Assembly (NCBI RefSeq): GCF_030124175.1
Contig: NZ_JASKMT010000006.1
Location: forward strand, 62,001 to 126,000
DNA: 64,000 bases
Source of the DNA: Streptomyces sp. 549
Lineage (GTDB): Bacteria > Actinomycetota > Actinomycetes > Streptomycetales > Streptomycetaceae
Direction: 5' to 3'
How positions within the stretch are numbered: position 1 is the first letter of the stretch; every line of letters begins with the position of its first letter. Positions 14,814-24,751 of the stretch are shown here, in pieces. Made by a program: the position numbers and the translations under genes. Below the pieces are notes generated by a model that saw only the letters and a program-made list of their open reading frames with translations, ran no database searches and was not told the origin of the DNA.

Positions 14814-16649
14814 CTACTCGACGGTGACGGACTTGGCCAGGTTGCGCGGCTTGTCGATGTCCCGGCCCAGCGCGAGCGCCGTGTGGTAGGCGAGCAGCTG
14901 GAGCGGCAGGCCCATCAGGATCGGGTCCAGCTCCACCTCGTTGCGCGGCACCACGATGGTGTGGTCGGCCTTCTCCTGCCGGCTGTGCGCGACGGCGAGG
15001 ATGCGGCCCTCGCGGGCCTTGATCTCCTCCAGCGTGGCGCGGTTCTTGTCCAGCAGTTCGTCGTCGGGCAGGATCGCCACGGTCGGCACCGAGGGCTCGA
15101 TGAGCGCCAGCGGACCGTGCTTCAGCTCGGACGCCGGGTAGGCCTCGGCGTGGATGTAGGAGACCTCCTTGAGCTTCAGCGAGGCCTCGCGGGCCACCGG
15201 GTAGCCGCGCACCCGGCCGACGAACATCATCGACTTGGCGTGGGCGTACTCCGCGGCCAGCTTCTCGATCTCCGGCTCGCCGGCCATGATCTCGGCGATC
15301 TGGCCGGGCAGCCGGCGCAGGCCGTCGATGATGCGCTTGCCGTCGGCGACGGACAGGTCGCGGATGCGGCCCAGGTGCAGGGCGAGCAGCGCGAAGGCGA
15401 CGGCGGTGTTGGTGAAGCACTTGGTGGAGACCACGCACACCTCGGGTCCGGCGTGCACGTACACGCCGCCGTCGGTCTCGCGGGCGATGGCGCTGCCGAC
15501 GACGTTGACCACGCCGAGCACCCGGGCGCCCTTGCGCTTGAGCTCCTGTACGGCGGCGAGCGTGTCGTAGGTCTCGCCGGACTGGCTGACCGCGATGTAC
15601 AGCGTGTCGGGGTCGACGACGGCGTTGCGGTAGCGGAACTCGCTGGCGGGTTCGGCGTCGGCGGGGATGCGGGCCAGCTCCTCGATGAGCTGGGCGCCGA
15701 TCATGCCCGCGTGGTACGCCGAGCCGCAGCCGAGGATCTTGACCCGTCGCACGCCCCGGGCCTCGCGGGCGTCCAGGTTGAGGCCGCCGAGGTGCACGGT
15801 GGCGAACCGGTCGTCGATGCGGCCGCGCAGCACCCGGTCGACGGCGTCGGCCTGCTCGGCGATCTCCTTGTGCATGTAGGTGTCGTGGCCGGCCATGTCG
15901 TAGGACTCGGCGGCCCACTCCACGGTCTCCGGCGACGTCGAGGTGCGGGAGCCCTCGGTGGTGTACGTGCGGTAGTCGTCGGCCTTGATGGTGGCCATCT
16001 CGCCGTCGTTGAGGGTGACGACCTGGCGGGTGTGCGAGACGAGGGCGGCGACGTCGGAGGCGAAGAGCATCTCGTGCTCGCCGATGCCCAGCAGGACCGG
16101 GGAGCCGTTGCGGGCGACGACGATCCGGTCGGGGAAGTCGGCGTGCAGCACCGCGATGCCGTAGGTGCCCTCGATGACGCTGAGCGCCTCGCGGACCTTC
16201 TCCTCCAGCGTCTCGGCCTGGGCGCGGCCGATGAGGTGCGCCAGCACCTCGGTGTCGGTCTCGGAGGCGAAGGTGACGCCGTCGGCGGTCAGCTTGGCGC
16301 GCAGGTCGTCGGCGTTGTCGAAGATGCCGTTGTGGACGACGGCGACCTTGGCGTCGGGGCCGGCGGTCTCGGTGTGCGGGTGCGCGTTCTCGTCGCTGGG
16401 CGCGCCGTGGGTGGCCCAGCGGGTGTGGGCGATGCCGGTGCTGCCGGTGAACTTCTTCGGCAGCCGTGCCTCCAGCTCGCGGACGCGGCCCTTGGCCTTG
16501 GCGGTGCGCAGACCCGCGCTGCGGCCCGTCCCCGTGCCGTGGATGGCGATGCCGGCCGAGTCGTAGCCCCGGTACTCCAGCCGCTGCAGGCCCTCCAGCA
16601 GCAGCGGCGCCACGTCGCGCTTGCCGATGTAGCCAACGATCCCGCACAT
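14814..16649 (-). CDS. glmS: Glutamine--fructose-6-phosphate aminotransferase (isomerising)
   Basis: This 611-residue enzyme makes glucosamine-6-phosphate from fructose-6-phosphate and glutamine, the first step to UDP-GlcNAc and peptidoglycan. The N-terminal glutaminase domain begins MCGIVGYIGKRDVAP, with catalytic Cys2, followed by RLEYRGYDSAG, GIAHTRWATHGAPS and HNGIFDN. Two SIS sugar-isomerase domains follow (ILGCGSAYHAG, SQSGETYDTL, GRVRGYPVAREASLKLKE, HGPLALIEP). It ends LAKSVTVE, the usual C-terminus. Length is full. It is convergent with usp and followed on its 5' side by a small conserved gene on the same strand. Confidence 0.97.
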   Translation of the reverse strand: MCGIVGYIGKRDVAPLLLEGLQRLEYRGYDSAGIAIHGTGTGRSAGLRTAKAKGRVRELEARLPKKFTGSTGIAHTRWATHGAPSDENAHPHTETAGPDAKVAVVHNGIFDNADDLRAKLTADGVTFASETDTEVLAHLIGRAQAETLEEKVREALSVIEGTYGIAVLHADFPDRIVVARNGSPVLLGIGEHEMLFASDVAALVSHTRQVVTLNDGEMATIKADDYRTYTTEGSRTSTSPETVEWAAESYDMAGHDTYMHKEIAEQADAVDRVLRGRIDDRFATVHLGGLNLDAREARGVRRVKILGCGSAYHAGMIGAQLIEELARIPADAEPASEFRYRNAVVDPDTLYIAVSQSGETYDTLAAVQELKRKGARVLGVVNVVGSAIARETDGGVYVHAGPEVCVVSTKCFTNTAVAFALLALHLGRIRDLSVADGKRIIDGLRRLPGQIAEIMAGEPEIEKLAAEYAHAKSMMFVGRVRGYPVAREASLKLKEVSYIHAEAYPASELKHGPLALIEPSVPTVAILPDDELLDKNRATLEEIKAREGRILAVAHSRQEKADHTIVVPRNEVELDPILMGLPLQLLAYHTALALGRDIDKPRNLAKSVTVE

Positions 16650-16710
16650 AGCGTTTCTCCTCGTCAGTTCTGTGGTGCCCGCGCGTCGCGGCGCCGGGCG
16701 GCCCGCGGCG

Positions 16711-16989
16711 TCAGCCGTAGACGATGCGGCGCAGCTGCCGCAGCGAGAGCTGCGGCGGCGCGACCGCGCGGTGCGGCAGTTCCGCGGTGATCCGCTCGAA
16801 GATCGCCGGATTGGTCAGGCCGCCGGACTGCAGTTCGCGGTGCCTTCGGCGGACGAACTCCTCCGTCGTCTCGTCGAAGTACGCCAGGACGTCGAGCACG
16901 ACCCGGGCCGCTTCGCCGCGTTGCAGTGCGGTGGTGCGGACCAGGTGGTCGACCAGGTCGTCGTGGTGCGGCGTCCGGCGTTCGAGCAC
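16711..16989 (-). CDS. Conserved small actinobacterial protein
   Basis: From a GTG at 16989 the product is 92 residues (VLERRTPHHDDLVDHLVRTTALQRGEAARVV...) and ends RQLRRIVYG. The central LDVLAYFDETTEEFVRRRHRELQSGGLTNPAIFERI segment is a conserved pattern I recall from uncharacterised Streptomyces proteins. An ATG at 17082 would add about 30 unconserved residues. The fold appears all-helical, and the function is unknown. It is upstream of glmS on the same strand with a 61-base gap, so it may be co-transcribed. Confidence 0.7.
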   Translation of the reverse strand: MLERRTPHHDDLVDHLVRTTALQRGEAARVVLDVLAYFDETTEEFVRRRHRELQSGGLTNPAIFERITAELPHRAVAPPQLSLRQLRRIVYG

Positions 16990-17134
16990 CCGTTGATACT
17001 GCGGGCAGCCGGGCCCTTTCGCAAGAATCCTGCCCGATTTCGGGCAGGGGTGTGTCGTGGGTGAGCCGTGCCGGTGTGGCAACCGGGCGGACCGTCCGGC
17101 TCCGCTTCAGCTCACGCCGGCTGCGTCGGGCGGG

Positions 17135-18046
17135 TCAGAAGCGGTCCAGGACGGCTTTCTTCGCTGCGCTGAACTCCTCGTCGGTGAGCACGCCCGCGGT
17201 GTGCAGCTCGGCCAGCTCCCGCAGCCGGCGCAGCAGCGCGTCGTGGTCGGCGTCCTGACGGGCCCCGTGCTGGGCCGCCTGCCCGGTCGCCGGCCCGGGG
17301 GCCTTGTCCAGGGACAGCTGCGGCCCGGCCGGCCCGGCCGGGTGCGGCAGACGGGCGGTGACGGCCGCCAGCAACAGCGCCGACTCCGCCGTCTCGCGGG
17401 CCTCGCGCAACCCCCACAGCACCACGCAGTAGGGGTCGTGCGACGGCTTGACGAATACCGCCGGGCCCTTGGGCACGAACCGCACCCAGCCGCTCTCCCA
17501 GCCGCCCGATTTCAACCACTCGACCCGGGCCAGGTCGGCCAGCGCCAGCACGCGGGGTCCGGAGGACTTCTTGGTCTCCTCCGCACCCCAGCCCCACTCG
17601 ATGCGGATCTGCTCCCCGTCGAAGGTGGCCCGGCCGTCCGAGCCGTTCAGCGTCAGCGGCACCGGGGGACCGGGCAGCAGGTAGCGGTCAGCGGGCTCGT
17701 CCACCGGCACCTCGTCCAGCAGCAGGGCGTTGCGCACCTCGTCGACGAGGTACTCGGCGGCGCCGGAGCGGTCCTTCTCCACGCCCAGGGTGTAGGGGTC
17801 GGCGGCGTCCGGCAGCACACCACCGGTGGCCTGGGTCAGCGGGTCGGCGGCGGCACGCAGCCGCAGGCGCAGCCGGCCGCCCTTGCGCCCCGCCTCGTAG
17901 GAGATGCCCGCGACCGCCGCCAGCGGCACCGTCAGCTCGCCCAGCGCGGTCCGCAGCGGGTGCACGCCCCGGCCTCCGCCGGGGGTCAGCCTCAGTACCG
18001 AGCCGTCGAAGGTCCAGGTCCCGTCGCGCTGGGTGAGTTCGGCCAT
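17135..18046 (-). CDS. DUF4429 domain protein with C-terminal SHOCT motif
   Basis: The 303-residue protein has two tandem beta-rich DUF4429 repeats. One runs about residues 1-110 (MAELTQRDGTWTFDGSVLRLTPGG...VAGISYEAGRKGGRLRLRL), the other about 130-220 (LNGSDGRATFDGEQIRIEW...GWESGWVRFVPKG). A C-terminal SHOCT motif (DALLRRLRELAELHTAGVLTDEEFSAAKKAVL) follows. DUF4429 resembles a PH-like fold, and SHOCT is a short oligomerisation or membrane-associated module. Its role is unknown. It lies 27 bases downstream of the acyl-CoA dehydrogenase start-strand operon end and may be read through from it. Confidence 0.85.
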   Translation of the reverse strand: MAELTQRDGTWTFDGSVLRLTPGGGRGVHPLRTALGELTVPLAAVAGISYEAGRKGGRLRLRLRAAADPLTQATGGVLPDAADPYTLGVEKDRSGAAEYLVDEVRNALLLDEVPVDEPADRYLLPGPPVPLTLNGSDGRATFDGEQIRIEWGWGAEETKKSSGPRVLALADLARVEWLKSGGWESGWVRFVPKGPAVFVKPSHDPYCVVLWGLREARETAESALLLAAVTARLPHPAGPAGPQLSLDKAPGPATGQAAQHGARQDADHDALLRRLRELAELHTAGVLTDEEFSAAKKAVLDRF

Positions 18047-18073
18047 GCGCGCATTCTCCCAGCCGCCGGCCGG

Positions 18074-19237
18074 TCAGAGGCTGCCGACTCCCAACTCCCG
18101 TGCGATCAGCATGCGCTGGACCTCGCTGGTGCCCTCGCCGATCTCCAGGATCTTGGAGTCCCGCCACATGCGGGCCACCGGGTACTCGTTCATGAAGCCG
18201 TAGCCGCCGTGGATCTGGGTGGCCTCGCGGGCGTTGGTGACGGCGCTCTCCGAGGAGTACAGCTTGGCGATGGCCGCCTGCTTCTTGAACGGCTCACCGG
18301 CCAGCAGTCGGGACGCGGCGTCCCGCCAGCCGACGCGGGCGGTGTGGGCCCGCATCTCCATGTCGGCGAGCTTGAACTGGATGGCCTGGTTGGCGCCGAT
18401 CGGCCGCCCGAAGGCCATGCGGGTGCTCGCGTAGGACACCGACTCGTCGACGCAGCCCTGGGCGAGGCCGGTGGCGAGCGCGGAGATGGCGATGCGCCCC
18501 TCGTCGAGGATGCGCAGGAACTGGGCGTAACCGCGGCCCTCCTCACCGAGCAGGTTCGCCGCGGGCACCCGCACGTCGGCGAAGGACAGCTCGCGGGTGT
18601 CGGAGGCGTTCCAGCCGACCTTGGAGTAGGGCGCGGCGACGGTGAAGCCGGGGGTGCCGGAGGGCACGATGATCGACGAGATCAGCGGGGAGCCGTCGTC
18701 CTTGCGGCCGGTGACGGCGGTGACGGTGACCAGGCCGGTGATGTCGGTGCCGGAGTTGGTGATGAAGCACTTGGTGCCGTTGATCACCCACTCGTCGCCG
18801 TCGCGGACGGCGGTGGTGCGGGTTCCGCCCGCGTCCGAGCCGCACTCCGGCTCGGTCAGGCCGAACGCGCCGAGCACCTCACCCGAGCACAGCCTGGGCA
18901 GCCACTCGCGCTTCTGCTCCTCGGTCCCGAAGCGGAAGACGGGCATGGCGCCGAGGGAGACACCGGCTTCCAGGGTGATCGCGACCGAGGAGTCGACCCG
19001 GGCGAGCTCCTCCAGCGCCAGGCAGAGCGCGAGGTAGTCGCCGCCCATGCCGCCGTACTCCTCGGGGAAGGGCAGTCCGAACAGGCCCATGCGGCCCATC
19101 TCGCGCACGATCTCGTAGGGGAACTCGTGCCGCTCGTAGTAGTCCCCGATCTTCGGCGCGACGACGTCGTGCGCGAACGCCTCGACGGTGCGGCGCAGCT
19201 CCTCGTGTTCGGGACTGAGGCGGTGGTCAAGGGACAT
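18074..19237 (-). CDS. acdH: Acyl-CoA dehydrogenase (AcdH / isovaleryl-CoA dehydrogenase-like)
   Basis: The 387-residue flavoprotein shows FGLTEPECGSDAGG and the WVINGTKCFITNSG FAD/substrate segment. It also has the QIHGGYGFMNEYPVARMWRDSKILEIGEGTSEVQRMLIAREL C-terminal signature, which includes the GTSE glutamate region. It oxidises short or branched acyl-CoAs to enoyl-CoAs. Its operon also encodes both methylcrotonyl-CoA carboxylase subunits and HMG-CoA lyase, so isovaleryl-CoA (leucine catabolism) is the likely substrate. Streptomyces AcdH is known to accept several branched acyl-CoAs. It starts 6 bases after the HMG-CoA lyase stop and is the last gene of the operon. Confidence 0.93.
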   Translation of the reverse strand: MSLDHRLSPEHEELRRTVEAFAHDVVAPKIGDYYERHEFPYEIVREMGRMGLFGLPFPEEYGGMGGDYLALCLALEELARVDSSVAITLEAGVSLGAMPVFRFGTEEQKREWLPRLCSGEVLGAFGLTEPECGSDAGGTRTTAVRDGDEWVINGTKCFITNSGTDITGLVTVTAVTGRKDDGSPLISSIIVPSGTPGFTVAAPYSKVGWNASDTRELSFADVRVPAANLLGEEGRGYAQFLRILDEGRIAISALATGLAQGCVDESVSYASTRMAFGRPIGANQAIQFKLADMEMRAHTARVGWRDAASRLLAGEPFKKQAAIAKLYSSESAVTNAREATQIHGGYGFMNEYPVARMWRDSKILEIGEGTSEVQRMLIARELGVGSL

Positions 19238-19243
19238 GGCGGT

Positions 19244-20221
19244 TCACTGCTCCTTGTGGGAGAGGGCGCGGACGGTGCGGGACGGGCTGGGTCGGCCCAG
19301 GTGGCCGGCCATCCACTCGCTGGTGGCGGTGAGACGGCCGAGGTCGACGCCGGTGCGGATGCCGAGTCCGTGCAGCATCCACACCAGGTCCTCGGTGGCG
19401 AGGTTGCCGGTGGCGCTCTTGGCGTAGGGGCAGCCGCCGAGCCCGCCCGCCGAGGCGTCGACGGTGGTGACGCCGTGCTGGAGGGCGGCGAGGGTGTTGG
19501 CCAGCGCCTGGCCGTAGGTGTCGTGGAAGTGGACCGCGAGCCGGTCGGCGCCGACGCCGTCCTCGGCGAGCGCGGTGAGCAGGGCGCCGACGTGGCCGGG
19601 GGTGGCGACGCCGATGGTGTCGCCCAGGCTCAGTTCGTCGCATCCCAGGTCGAGCAGGCGGCGGCAGACCGCGGTGACCTTCGCCAGCGGCACCGCCCCC
19701 TCCCAGGGGTCGCCGAAGCACATCGAGAGGTAGCCGCGCACGGTCGCCCCGGCGTCCTTCGCGGCGGCGACGACCGGGGCGAACATCTCCAGCGACTCGT
19801 CGACACCGCGGTTGAGGTTGGCGCGGGCGAAGGACTCGGTGGCGCTGCCGAAGACGGCCACCTCGCGGGCGCCCAGCGCCAGCGCGCGGTCCAGCCCGCG
19901 CATGTTGGGCACCAGCACCGGCAGCCGCACCCCGTCGAGGTCCGACACCAGCGGGAACAGCTGCTCGGCGTCGGCCAGTTGCGGCACCCACCTGGGGTGG
20001 ACGAAGCTTGTGGCCTCCACCGTGGTGAGGCCCGCGTCGGCCAGTCGGCGCACGAACTCGGCCTTGACCTCGACGGGCACCACGGCCTGCTCGTTCTGCA
20101 GCCCGTCGCGCGGGCCGACCTCGTGGATGCGGACCCTCTCGGGCAGTCCGGGCGCGGGCACGGCCATCGGCAGCGCGCCGGGGCCGGGTGCGGCGGCGGG
20201 GGTCTCGGGGGCGGTGGTCAC
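19244..20221 (-). CDS. Hydroxymethylglutaryl-CoA lyase
   Basis: This 325-residue TIM-barrel enzyme splits HMG-CoA to acetoacetate and acetyl-CoA, the last step of leucine degradation. Visible motifs are [13 protein letters not shown] near residue 30, [28 protein letters not shown], the metal-binding [12 protein letters not shown], and the signature [15 protein letters not shown] with the catalytic Cys. The GTG at 20221 has GGAGG upstream on the minus strand and overlaps the carboxylase alpha stop by four bases (GTGA). Upstream in-frame methionines lie inside the alpha gene and are not used. Confidence 0.95.
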   Translation of the reverse strand: MTTAPETPAAAPGPGALPMAVPAPGLPERVRIHEVGPRDGLQNEQAVVPVEVKAEFVRRLADAGLTTVEATSFVHPRWVPQLADAEQLFPLVSDLDGVRLPVLVPNMRGLDRALALGAREVAVFGSATESFARANLNRGVDESLEMFAPVVAAAKDAGATVRGYLSMCFGDPWEGAVPLAKVTAVCRRLLDLGCDELSLGDTIGVATPGHVGALLTALAEDGVGADRLAVHFHDTYGQALANTLAALQHGVTTVDASAGGLGGCPYAKSATGNLATEDLVWMLHGLGIRTGVDLGRLTATSEWMAGHLGRPSPSRTVRALSHKEQ

Positions 20222-22317
20222 GGGGTGGCCTCCTTGTCGCGCGCGTCGGGCGCCGTGCGTCCGGCGGTCCCGGCAGACCCGGCGGACCCGGCGGGGTCGT
20301 CCGCACCGTCGGGTTCGTCGGGTTCGACGACGGCGAGCACCTGGTCCATCGCCACGGTGCTGCCCGCGGTGACGTCCAGCGCGATGACCGTTCCGGCGTG
20401 CGGGGCGGCGATGACGTGCTCCATCTTCATCGCCTCGACCACGACCAGGGTCTGCCCGGCGGCGACCCGGTCGCCGACGGTGGCCTTGACGACCGAGACG
20501 GTTCCGGGCATCGGCGCGGTCAGCGTGTCGCCGTGCGTGCCGGCACCGCCGCGCAGCATGGCGGCGACCGGGTCGTGGTCCTGCACCCACCAACCGGCGC
20601 CGTCCCTGCCCAGCCAGTGGTGCGGGCCGTCGGGGGCGTGCGCGAAGGCCGCGGCGGTGCCGTGCCAGCGCAGGTGCACGGTGCCGTCGCCGGTGGCGAG
20701 CAGCCGGGCGGGCACCGGGTCGGCGTCGCCGACGCGGACCTCCGCGTCGGCGGGCAGGCCGCGGACGTGCACCGCGACGGGGTCGTGGCCGGGCACCCGC
20801 AGCCGGTGGACCGTCCACGCGGGCTCGTCGCCCAGGCGCCAGCCGGACGGCACCGAGAAGGGGTCGGTCCAGCCGTCGGCGTCGGGCTCGGCGTCACGGG
20901 TGCGCAGCAGCGCGACGGCCGCGTACACCTCGTCGGGCACCTCCGCCGGGACCAGGGAGGCGGCGTCGCGGTCGACGAGGCCGGTGTCGAGGTCGCCGGC
21001 GGCGACCGCCGGGTGGGCGAGCAGGGCGCGCAGGAAGGCGGTGTTGGTGTCCACGCCGAGCACGGTGGTGCCGGCGAGCGCGGCGCGCAGGCGGCGCAGC
21101 GCGGTGGGCCGGTCGGGGCCGTGGGCGATGACCTTCGCCAGCATCGGGTCGTAGGTGGTGCCGACGCGGGTGCCGGTGGCCAGCCCGGAGTCGACGCGGA
21201 CGCCGGTGCCCTGGGGTTCAGCGAGCAGGTGGACCGTGCCGGCCGAGGGCAGGAAGTCGACCTGACCGCCGGTGGCGCGTGCTGTCTCGGCGCAGATCCG
21301 GGCCTCGACGGCATGCCCGTCGAGGCGGATGTCGGCCTGGGCGAACGGCAGTTCCTCGCCGGCCGCGACACGCAGCTGCCACTCGACGAGGTCGACGCCG
21401 GTGATCAGTTCGGTGACGGGGTGCTCGACCTGGAGGCGGGTGTTCATCTCCATGAAGCAGTAGGCGCCCGGGTCGCCGCCGGGCACGATGAACTCGACCG
21501 TGCCGGCGCCCCGGTAGCCGCAGGAGCGGGCGGCGTCGGCGGCGGCCCGGCCCATCGCGGCGCGGGTGGCCTCGTCGAGCAGCGGGCTGGGCGCCTCCTC
21601 GATGATCTTCTGGTGGCGGCGCTGGAGTGAGCACTCGCGCTCGCCCAGGTGCACGACGTTGCCGTGGCCGTCGGCGAGCACCTGGATCTCGATGTGCCGG
21701 GGGCCCTCGATCCAGCGTTCCACCAGCAGCGTGTCGTCGCCGAACGCGCCGCGCGCGGTGCGGCGGGCGGCGGCGATCTCCTCGGCCAGCCGTGCCTCGT
21801 CGTGGACCAGCCGCATGCCCTTGCCGCCGCCGCCCGCGGACGGCTTGAGCAGGACGGGCATGCCGATGCGGCGGGCGGACTCGGCGAGCGCGTCGTCGTC
21901 CAGGCCGCTGCCGGAGGAGCCGGGCACGACGGGCACACCCGCGGCGGCGACCGTCTCCTTGGCCCGGATCTTGTCGCCCATCAGCTCGATGGCCTCGGCC
22001 GGCGGCCCGACGAACACCAGGCCGGCGTCGGTGACGGCACGGGCGAAGGCGGCGTTCTCGGCCAGGAAGCCGTAGCCGGGGTGCACGGCCTGGGCGCCGG
22101 TGCGGGCGGCGGCGTCGAGTATCGCGGGCACGTGCAGGTAGCTCTCGGCGGCGGGCGGCGGGCCGATGCGCACCGCCTCGTCGGCCTCTCGGACGTGCCG
22201 GGCGTCGGCGTCGGCGTCGCTGTACACGGCGACCGAGCGCACGCCCAGCTCGCGCAGCGTGCGGATCACCCGGACGGCGATCTCGCCGCGGTTGGCGATC
22301 AGTACGGTGTCGAACAT
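20218..22317 (-). CDS. Methylcrotonyl-CoA carboxylase alpha subunit (biotin carboxylase + biotin carrier)
   Basis: The 699-residue protein carries a biotin carboxylase domain ([62 protein letters not shown]). A linker region and a C-terminal biotinyl domain with EAMKMEHVI complete it. It carboxylates biotin for the beta-encoded carboxyltransferase. The HMG-CoA lyase and acyl-CoA dehydrogenase genes downstream point to 3-methylcrotonyl-CoA rather than acetyl- or propionyl-CoA as substrate. A Gly/Ala/Asp-rich C-terminal tail after the biotinyl domain is variable in the family. It lies 16 bases after the beta gene. Confidence 0.93.
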   Translation of the reverse strand: MFDTVLIANRGEIAVRVIRTLRELGVRSVAVYSDADADARHVREADEAVRIGPPPAAESYLHVPAILDAAARTGAQAVHPGYGFLAENAAFARAVTDAGLVFVGPPAEAIELMGDKIRAKETVAAAGVPVVPGSSGSGLDDDALAESARRIGMPVLLKPSAGGGGKGMRLVHDEARLAEEIAAARRTARGAFGDDTLLVERWIEGPRHIEIQVLADGHGNVVHLGERECSLQRRHQKIIEEAPSPLLDEATRAAMGRAAADAARSCGYRGAGTVEFIVPGGDPGAYCFMEMNTRLQVEHPVTELITGVDLVEWQLRVAAGEELPFAQADIRLDGHAVEARICAETARATGGQVDFLPSAGTVHLLAEPQGTGVRVDSGLATGTRVGTTYDPMLAKVIAHGPDRPTALRRLRAALAGTTVLGVDTNTAFLRALLAHPAVAAGDLDTGLVDRDAASLVPAEVPDEVYAAVALLRTRDAEPDADGWTDPFSVPSGWRLGDEPAWTVHRLRVPGHDPVAVHVRGLPADAEVRVGDADPVPARLLATGDGTVHLRWHGTAAAFAHAPDGPHHWLGRDGAGWWVQDHDPVAAMLRGGAGTHGDTLTAPMPGTVSVVKATVGDRVAAGQTLVVVEAMKMEHVIAAPHAGTVIALDVTAGSTVAMDQVLAVVEPDEPDGADDPAGSAGSAGTAGRTAPDARDKEATP

Positions 22318-22333
22318 CCTCACAGCGGTTCCC

Positions 22334-23950
22334 TCACATCCGGAAGACGCCGAAGCCGGGCTCACCCAGCGGGGCGTTGGCGCAGGCGGTCAGGGCCAGG
22401 CCCAGCACCGTGCGGGTCTGCAGCGGGTCGATGACGCCGTCGTCCCACAGGCGGGCGGTGGCGTAGTAGGCGCTGCCCTGGGTCTCGTACTGCTCGCGCA
22501 CCGGGGCTTTGAACTCCTCCTCCTGCTGCGTCGTCCACTGCTCGCCGCGGCCCTCGATCTGGTCCCGCTTGACGGTGGCCAGCACGGACGCGGCCTGCTC
22601 GCCGCCCATCACGGAGATCTTGGCGTTCGGCCACATCCACAGGAAGCGCGGCGAGTACGCCCGGCCGCACATGGAGTAGTTGCCGGCGCCGTAGCTGCCG
22701 CCGACGACGACCGTCAGCTTCGGCACCCGGGTGCAGGCGACGGCGGTGACCATCTTGGCGCCGTGCTTGGCGATGCCGCCGGCCTCGTAGTCGCGGCCGA
22801 CCATGAAGCCGGAGATGTTCTGCAGGAACAGCAGCGGGATGCCGCGCTGGTCGCACAGCTCGACGAAGTGCGCGCCCTTCTGCGCGGACTCCGAGAACAG
22901 GATGCCGTTGTTGGCGACGATGCCCACCGGGTGGCCGTGCACATGGGCGAAGCCGGTGACGAGTGTGGTGCCGAACTCGGCCTTGAACTCGTGGAAGCGG
23001 GAGCCGTCGGTGAGGCGGGCGATGACCTCGCGCACGTCGTAGGGGGTGCGGGAGTCCACCGGCACCGCGCCGTACAGTCCGGCCGGGTCCACGGCCGGTT
23101 CCTCGACCGGCCGCACCGTCCACGGCAGCGGGCCGCGGCGCGGCAGCGTGGCGACGATGTCGCGCACGATGCGCAGGGCGTGCGCGTCGTCCTCGGCGAG
23201 GTGGTCGGTGACGCCGGAGGTGCGCGAGTGGACCTCGCCGCCGCCCAGCTCCTCGGCGGTGACGACCTCGCCGGTGGCGGCCTTCACCAGCGGCGGGCCG
23301 CCCAGGAAGATGGTGCCCTGGCCGCGGACGATGACCGCCTCGTCGCTCATCGCCGGGACGTAGGCGCCGCCGGCGGTGCAGGAGCCGAGCACGGCGGCGA
23401 TCTGCGGGATGCCGGCGCCGGACATCCGGGCCTGGTTGTAGAAGATCCGCCCGAAGTGGTCGCGGTCGGGGAAGACCTCGTCCTGCATCGGCAGGAAGGC
23501 CCCGCCGGAGTCGACGAGGTACAGGCACGGCAGGCGGTTCTCCAGCGCCACCTCCTGCGCGCGGAGGTGCTTCTTCACCGTCATCGGGTAGTAGGTGCCG
23601 CCCTTGACGGTGGCGTCGTTGGCGACGACGACGACCTCGCGCCCGGAGACCCGGCCGATGCCGGCGATCACCCCGGCGGCGGGCGCCTGGTCGCCGTAGA
23701 GGCCGTCGGCGGCGAGCGGGGCCAGTTCCAGGAAGGGCGAGCCGGGGTCGAGCAGCGCGTCCACCCGGTCGCGCGGCAGCAGCTTGCCGCGGGAGGTGTG
23801 CCGCTCCCGGGCGCGCTGACCGCCGCCCAGGCGGGCCCGGGCCAGCTTCTCGCGGAGCTGGGCGGCCAGCTCGCGGTGTGCGGCCTCGTTGGTGCGCCAG
23901 GTGTCGGACGCCGGATCCGCGGTGCCGGTCAGCGGCGGTGCCTGCTGCAT
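22334..23950 (-). CDS. Methylcrotonyl-CoA carboxylase beta subunit (carboxyltransferase)
   Basis: The 538-residue protein has the duplicated crotonase-like carboxyltransferase fold. Its N-terminal half includes [47 protein letters not shown] and [19 protein letters not shown]. The C-terminal half includes [42 protein letters not shown] and [24 protein letters not shown]. The FLPMQ/VFPD block and the NISGFMVG block are typical of methylcrotonyl-CoA carboxylase. It is the first gene of the operon and is divergent from a TetR gene across two 18-bp operator-like repeats. Confidence 0.95.
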   Translation of the reverse strand: MQQAPPLTGTADPASDTWRTNEAAHRELAAQLREKLARARLGGGQRARERHTSRGKLLPRDRVDALLDPGSPFLELAPLAADGLYGDQAPAAGVIAGIGRVSGREVVVVANDATVKGGTYYPMTVKKHLRAQEVALENRLPCLYLVDSGGAFLPMQDEVFPDRDHFGRIFYNQARMSGAGIPQIAAVLGSCTAGGAYVPAMSDEAVIVRGQGTIFLGGPPLVKAATGEVVTAEELGGGEVHSRTSGVTDHLAEDDAHALRIVRDIVATLPRRGPLPWTVRPVEEPAVDPAGLYGAVPVDSRTPYDVREVIARLTDGSRFHEFKAEFGTTLVTGFAHVHGHPVGIVANNGILFSESAQKGAHFVELCDQRGIPLLFLQNISGFMVGRDYEAGGIAKHGAKMVTAVACTRVPKLTVVVGGSYGAGNYSMCGRAYSPRFLWMWPNAKISVMGGEQAASVLATVKRDQIEGRGEQWTTQQEEEFKAPVREQYETQGSAYYATARLWDDGVIDPLQTRTVLGLALTACANAPLGEPGFGVFRM

Positions 23951-23994
23951 GGCGTGGAGCCCCCTCGCTCACGGGTCGGGTGGTGCGTGCACGC

Positions 23995-24012
23995 GGTTAA
24001 TCATCGTTAACC
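23995..24012. promoter_or_regulatory. Operator-like inverted repeat 1 between the carboxylase operon and tetR
   Basis: GGTTAATCATCGTTAACC is an 18-bp inverted repeat in the divergent promoter region. Its arms match those of a second copy 28 bp away, so the pair is the probable TetR operator. Confidence 0.7.
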
Positions 24013-24022
24013 CACGGCGTCA

Positions 24023-24040
24023 GGTTAACGCTCACTAACC
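24023..24040. promoter_or_regulatory. Operator-like inverted repeat 2 between the carboxylase operon and tetR
   Basis: GGTTAACGCTCACTAACC shares the GGTTA...TAACC arms and the length of the first repeat. It ends 21 bp before the tetR start, consistent with autoregulation plus control of the divergent catabolic operon. Confidence 0.7.
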
Positions 24041-24061
24041 CCACTGTCTAGAATCGTCCCC

Positions 24062-24751
24062 ATGACCACGAAGACCGGGGCCGCCCCGGGCCCGGCGCCC
24101 GCTCCGACCCGCCGCGAGCAGATCCTGCGCGAGGCCGCCCGGCTGTTCGCCGAGCGCGGCTTCCACGGCGTGGGGGTCGACGAGATAGGCGCCGCCGTCG
24201 GCATCAGCGGTCCCGGTCTGTACCGGCACTTCGCGGGCAAGGACGCCATGCTCGCCGAGCTGCTGGTGGGCATCAGCGAGCGGCTGCACGACGGCGGGCG
24301 GCTGCGCCTGGCGGAGTCCGAGGCGGCCTCGCGGTCCCCGTCCGACACCCTGGACGCGCTCATCGACGGCCACATCGACTTCGCGCTCGACGACCGGGCG
24401 CTGATCACCCTGCACGACCGGGAGCTGGACCGGCTGCGGGACGCGGACCGCAAGCGGGTCCGCCGGCTCCAGCGCGGTTACGTGGAGCTGTGGGTGTCGG
24501 TGGTCCGCGAGGTCCACCCCGAGGTGCCCGAGCAGCAGGCCAGGACGGCCGTGCACGCCGTGTTCGGGCTGCTGAACTCGACCCCGCACCTGAGTCGGCC
24601 CACCGCCGAGCAGCCCACCCAGCGCCGCGACGTCACCGCCGCGCTGCTGCACCGCCTGGCCCGCGGCGCCTTCGCCGCCGCCGGAGCCGGGGACGGTGAC
24701 GGGCGCGGGCGCCGCGGTCAGGGCAGGGAGACTCCGCGCTCGGCGAGGTAG
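24062..24751 (+). CDS. TetR-family regulator of the leucine/isovalerate operon
   Basis: The 229-residue protein has an N-terminal helix-turn-helix (about residues 18-62; REQILREAARLFAERGFHGVGVDEIGAAVGISGPGLYRHFAGKDAML) and an all-helical ligand domain. Divergence from the carboxylase/HMG-CoA lyase operon, and paired inverted repeats in the gap, suggest it represses that operon until an acyl-CoA intermediate binds. The ligand is inferred. Its 3' end overlaps the convergent M23 peptidase gene by 34 bases. Confidence 0.9.
   Translation: MTTKTGAAPGPAPAPTRREQILREAARLFAERGFHGVGVDEIGAAVGISGPGLYRHFAGKDAMLAELLVGISERLHDGGRLRLAESEAASRSPSDTLDALIDGHIDFALDDRALITLHDRELDRLRDADRKRVRRLQRGYVELWVSVVREVHPEVPEQQARTAVHAVFGLLNSTPHLSRPTAEQPTQRRDVTAALLHRLARGAFAAAGAGDGDGRGRRGQGRETPRSAR

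Noticed and set aside
14772-16790. Long plus-strand open frame antisense to glmS
   Set aside because: GlmS on the minus strand is full length and conserved, and the antisense frame resembles no protein.
17057-21154. A very long plus-strand open frame antisense to the DUF4429, acdH, HMG-CoA lyase and carboxylase genes
   Set aside because: It is a high-GC shadow frame. The minus-strand genes have clear families, starts and overlaps, while the plus frame has low-complexity Gly/Ala/Arg-rich sequence.
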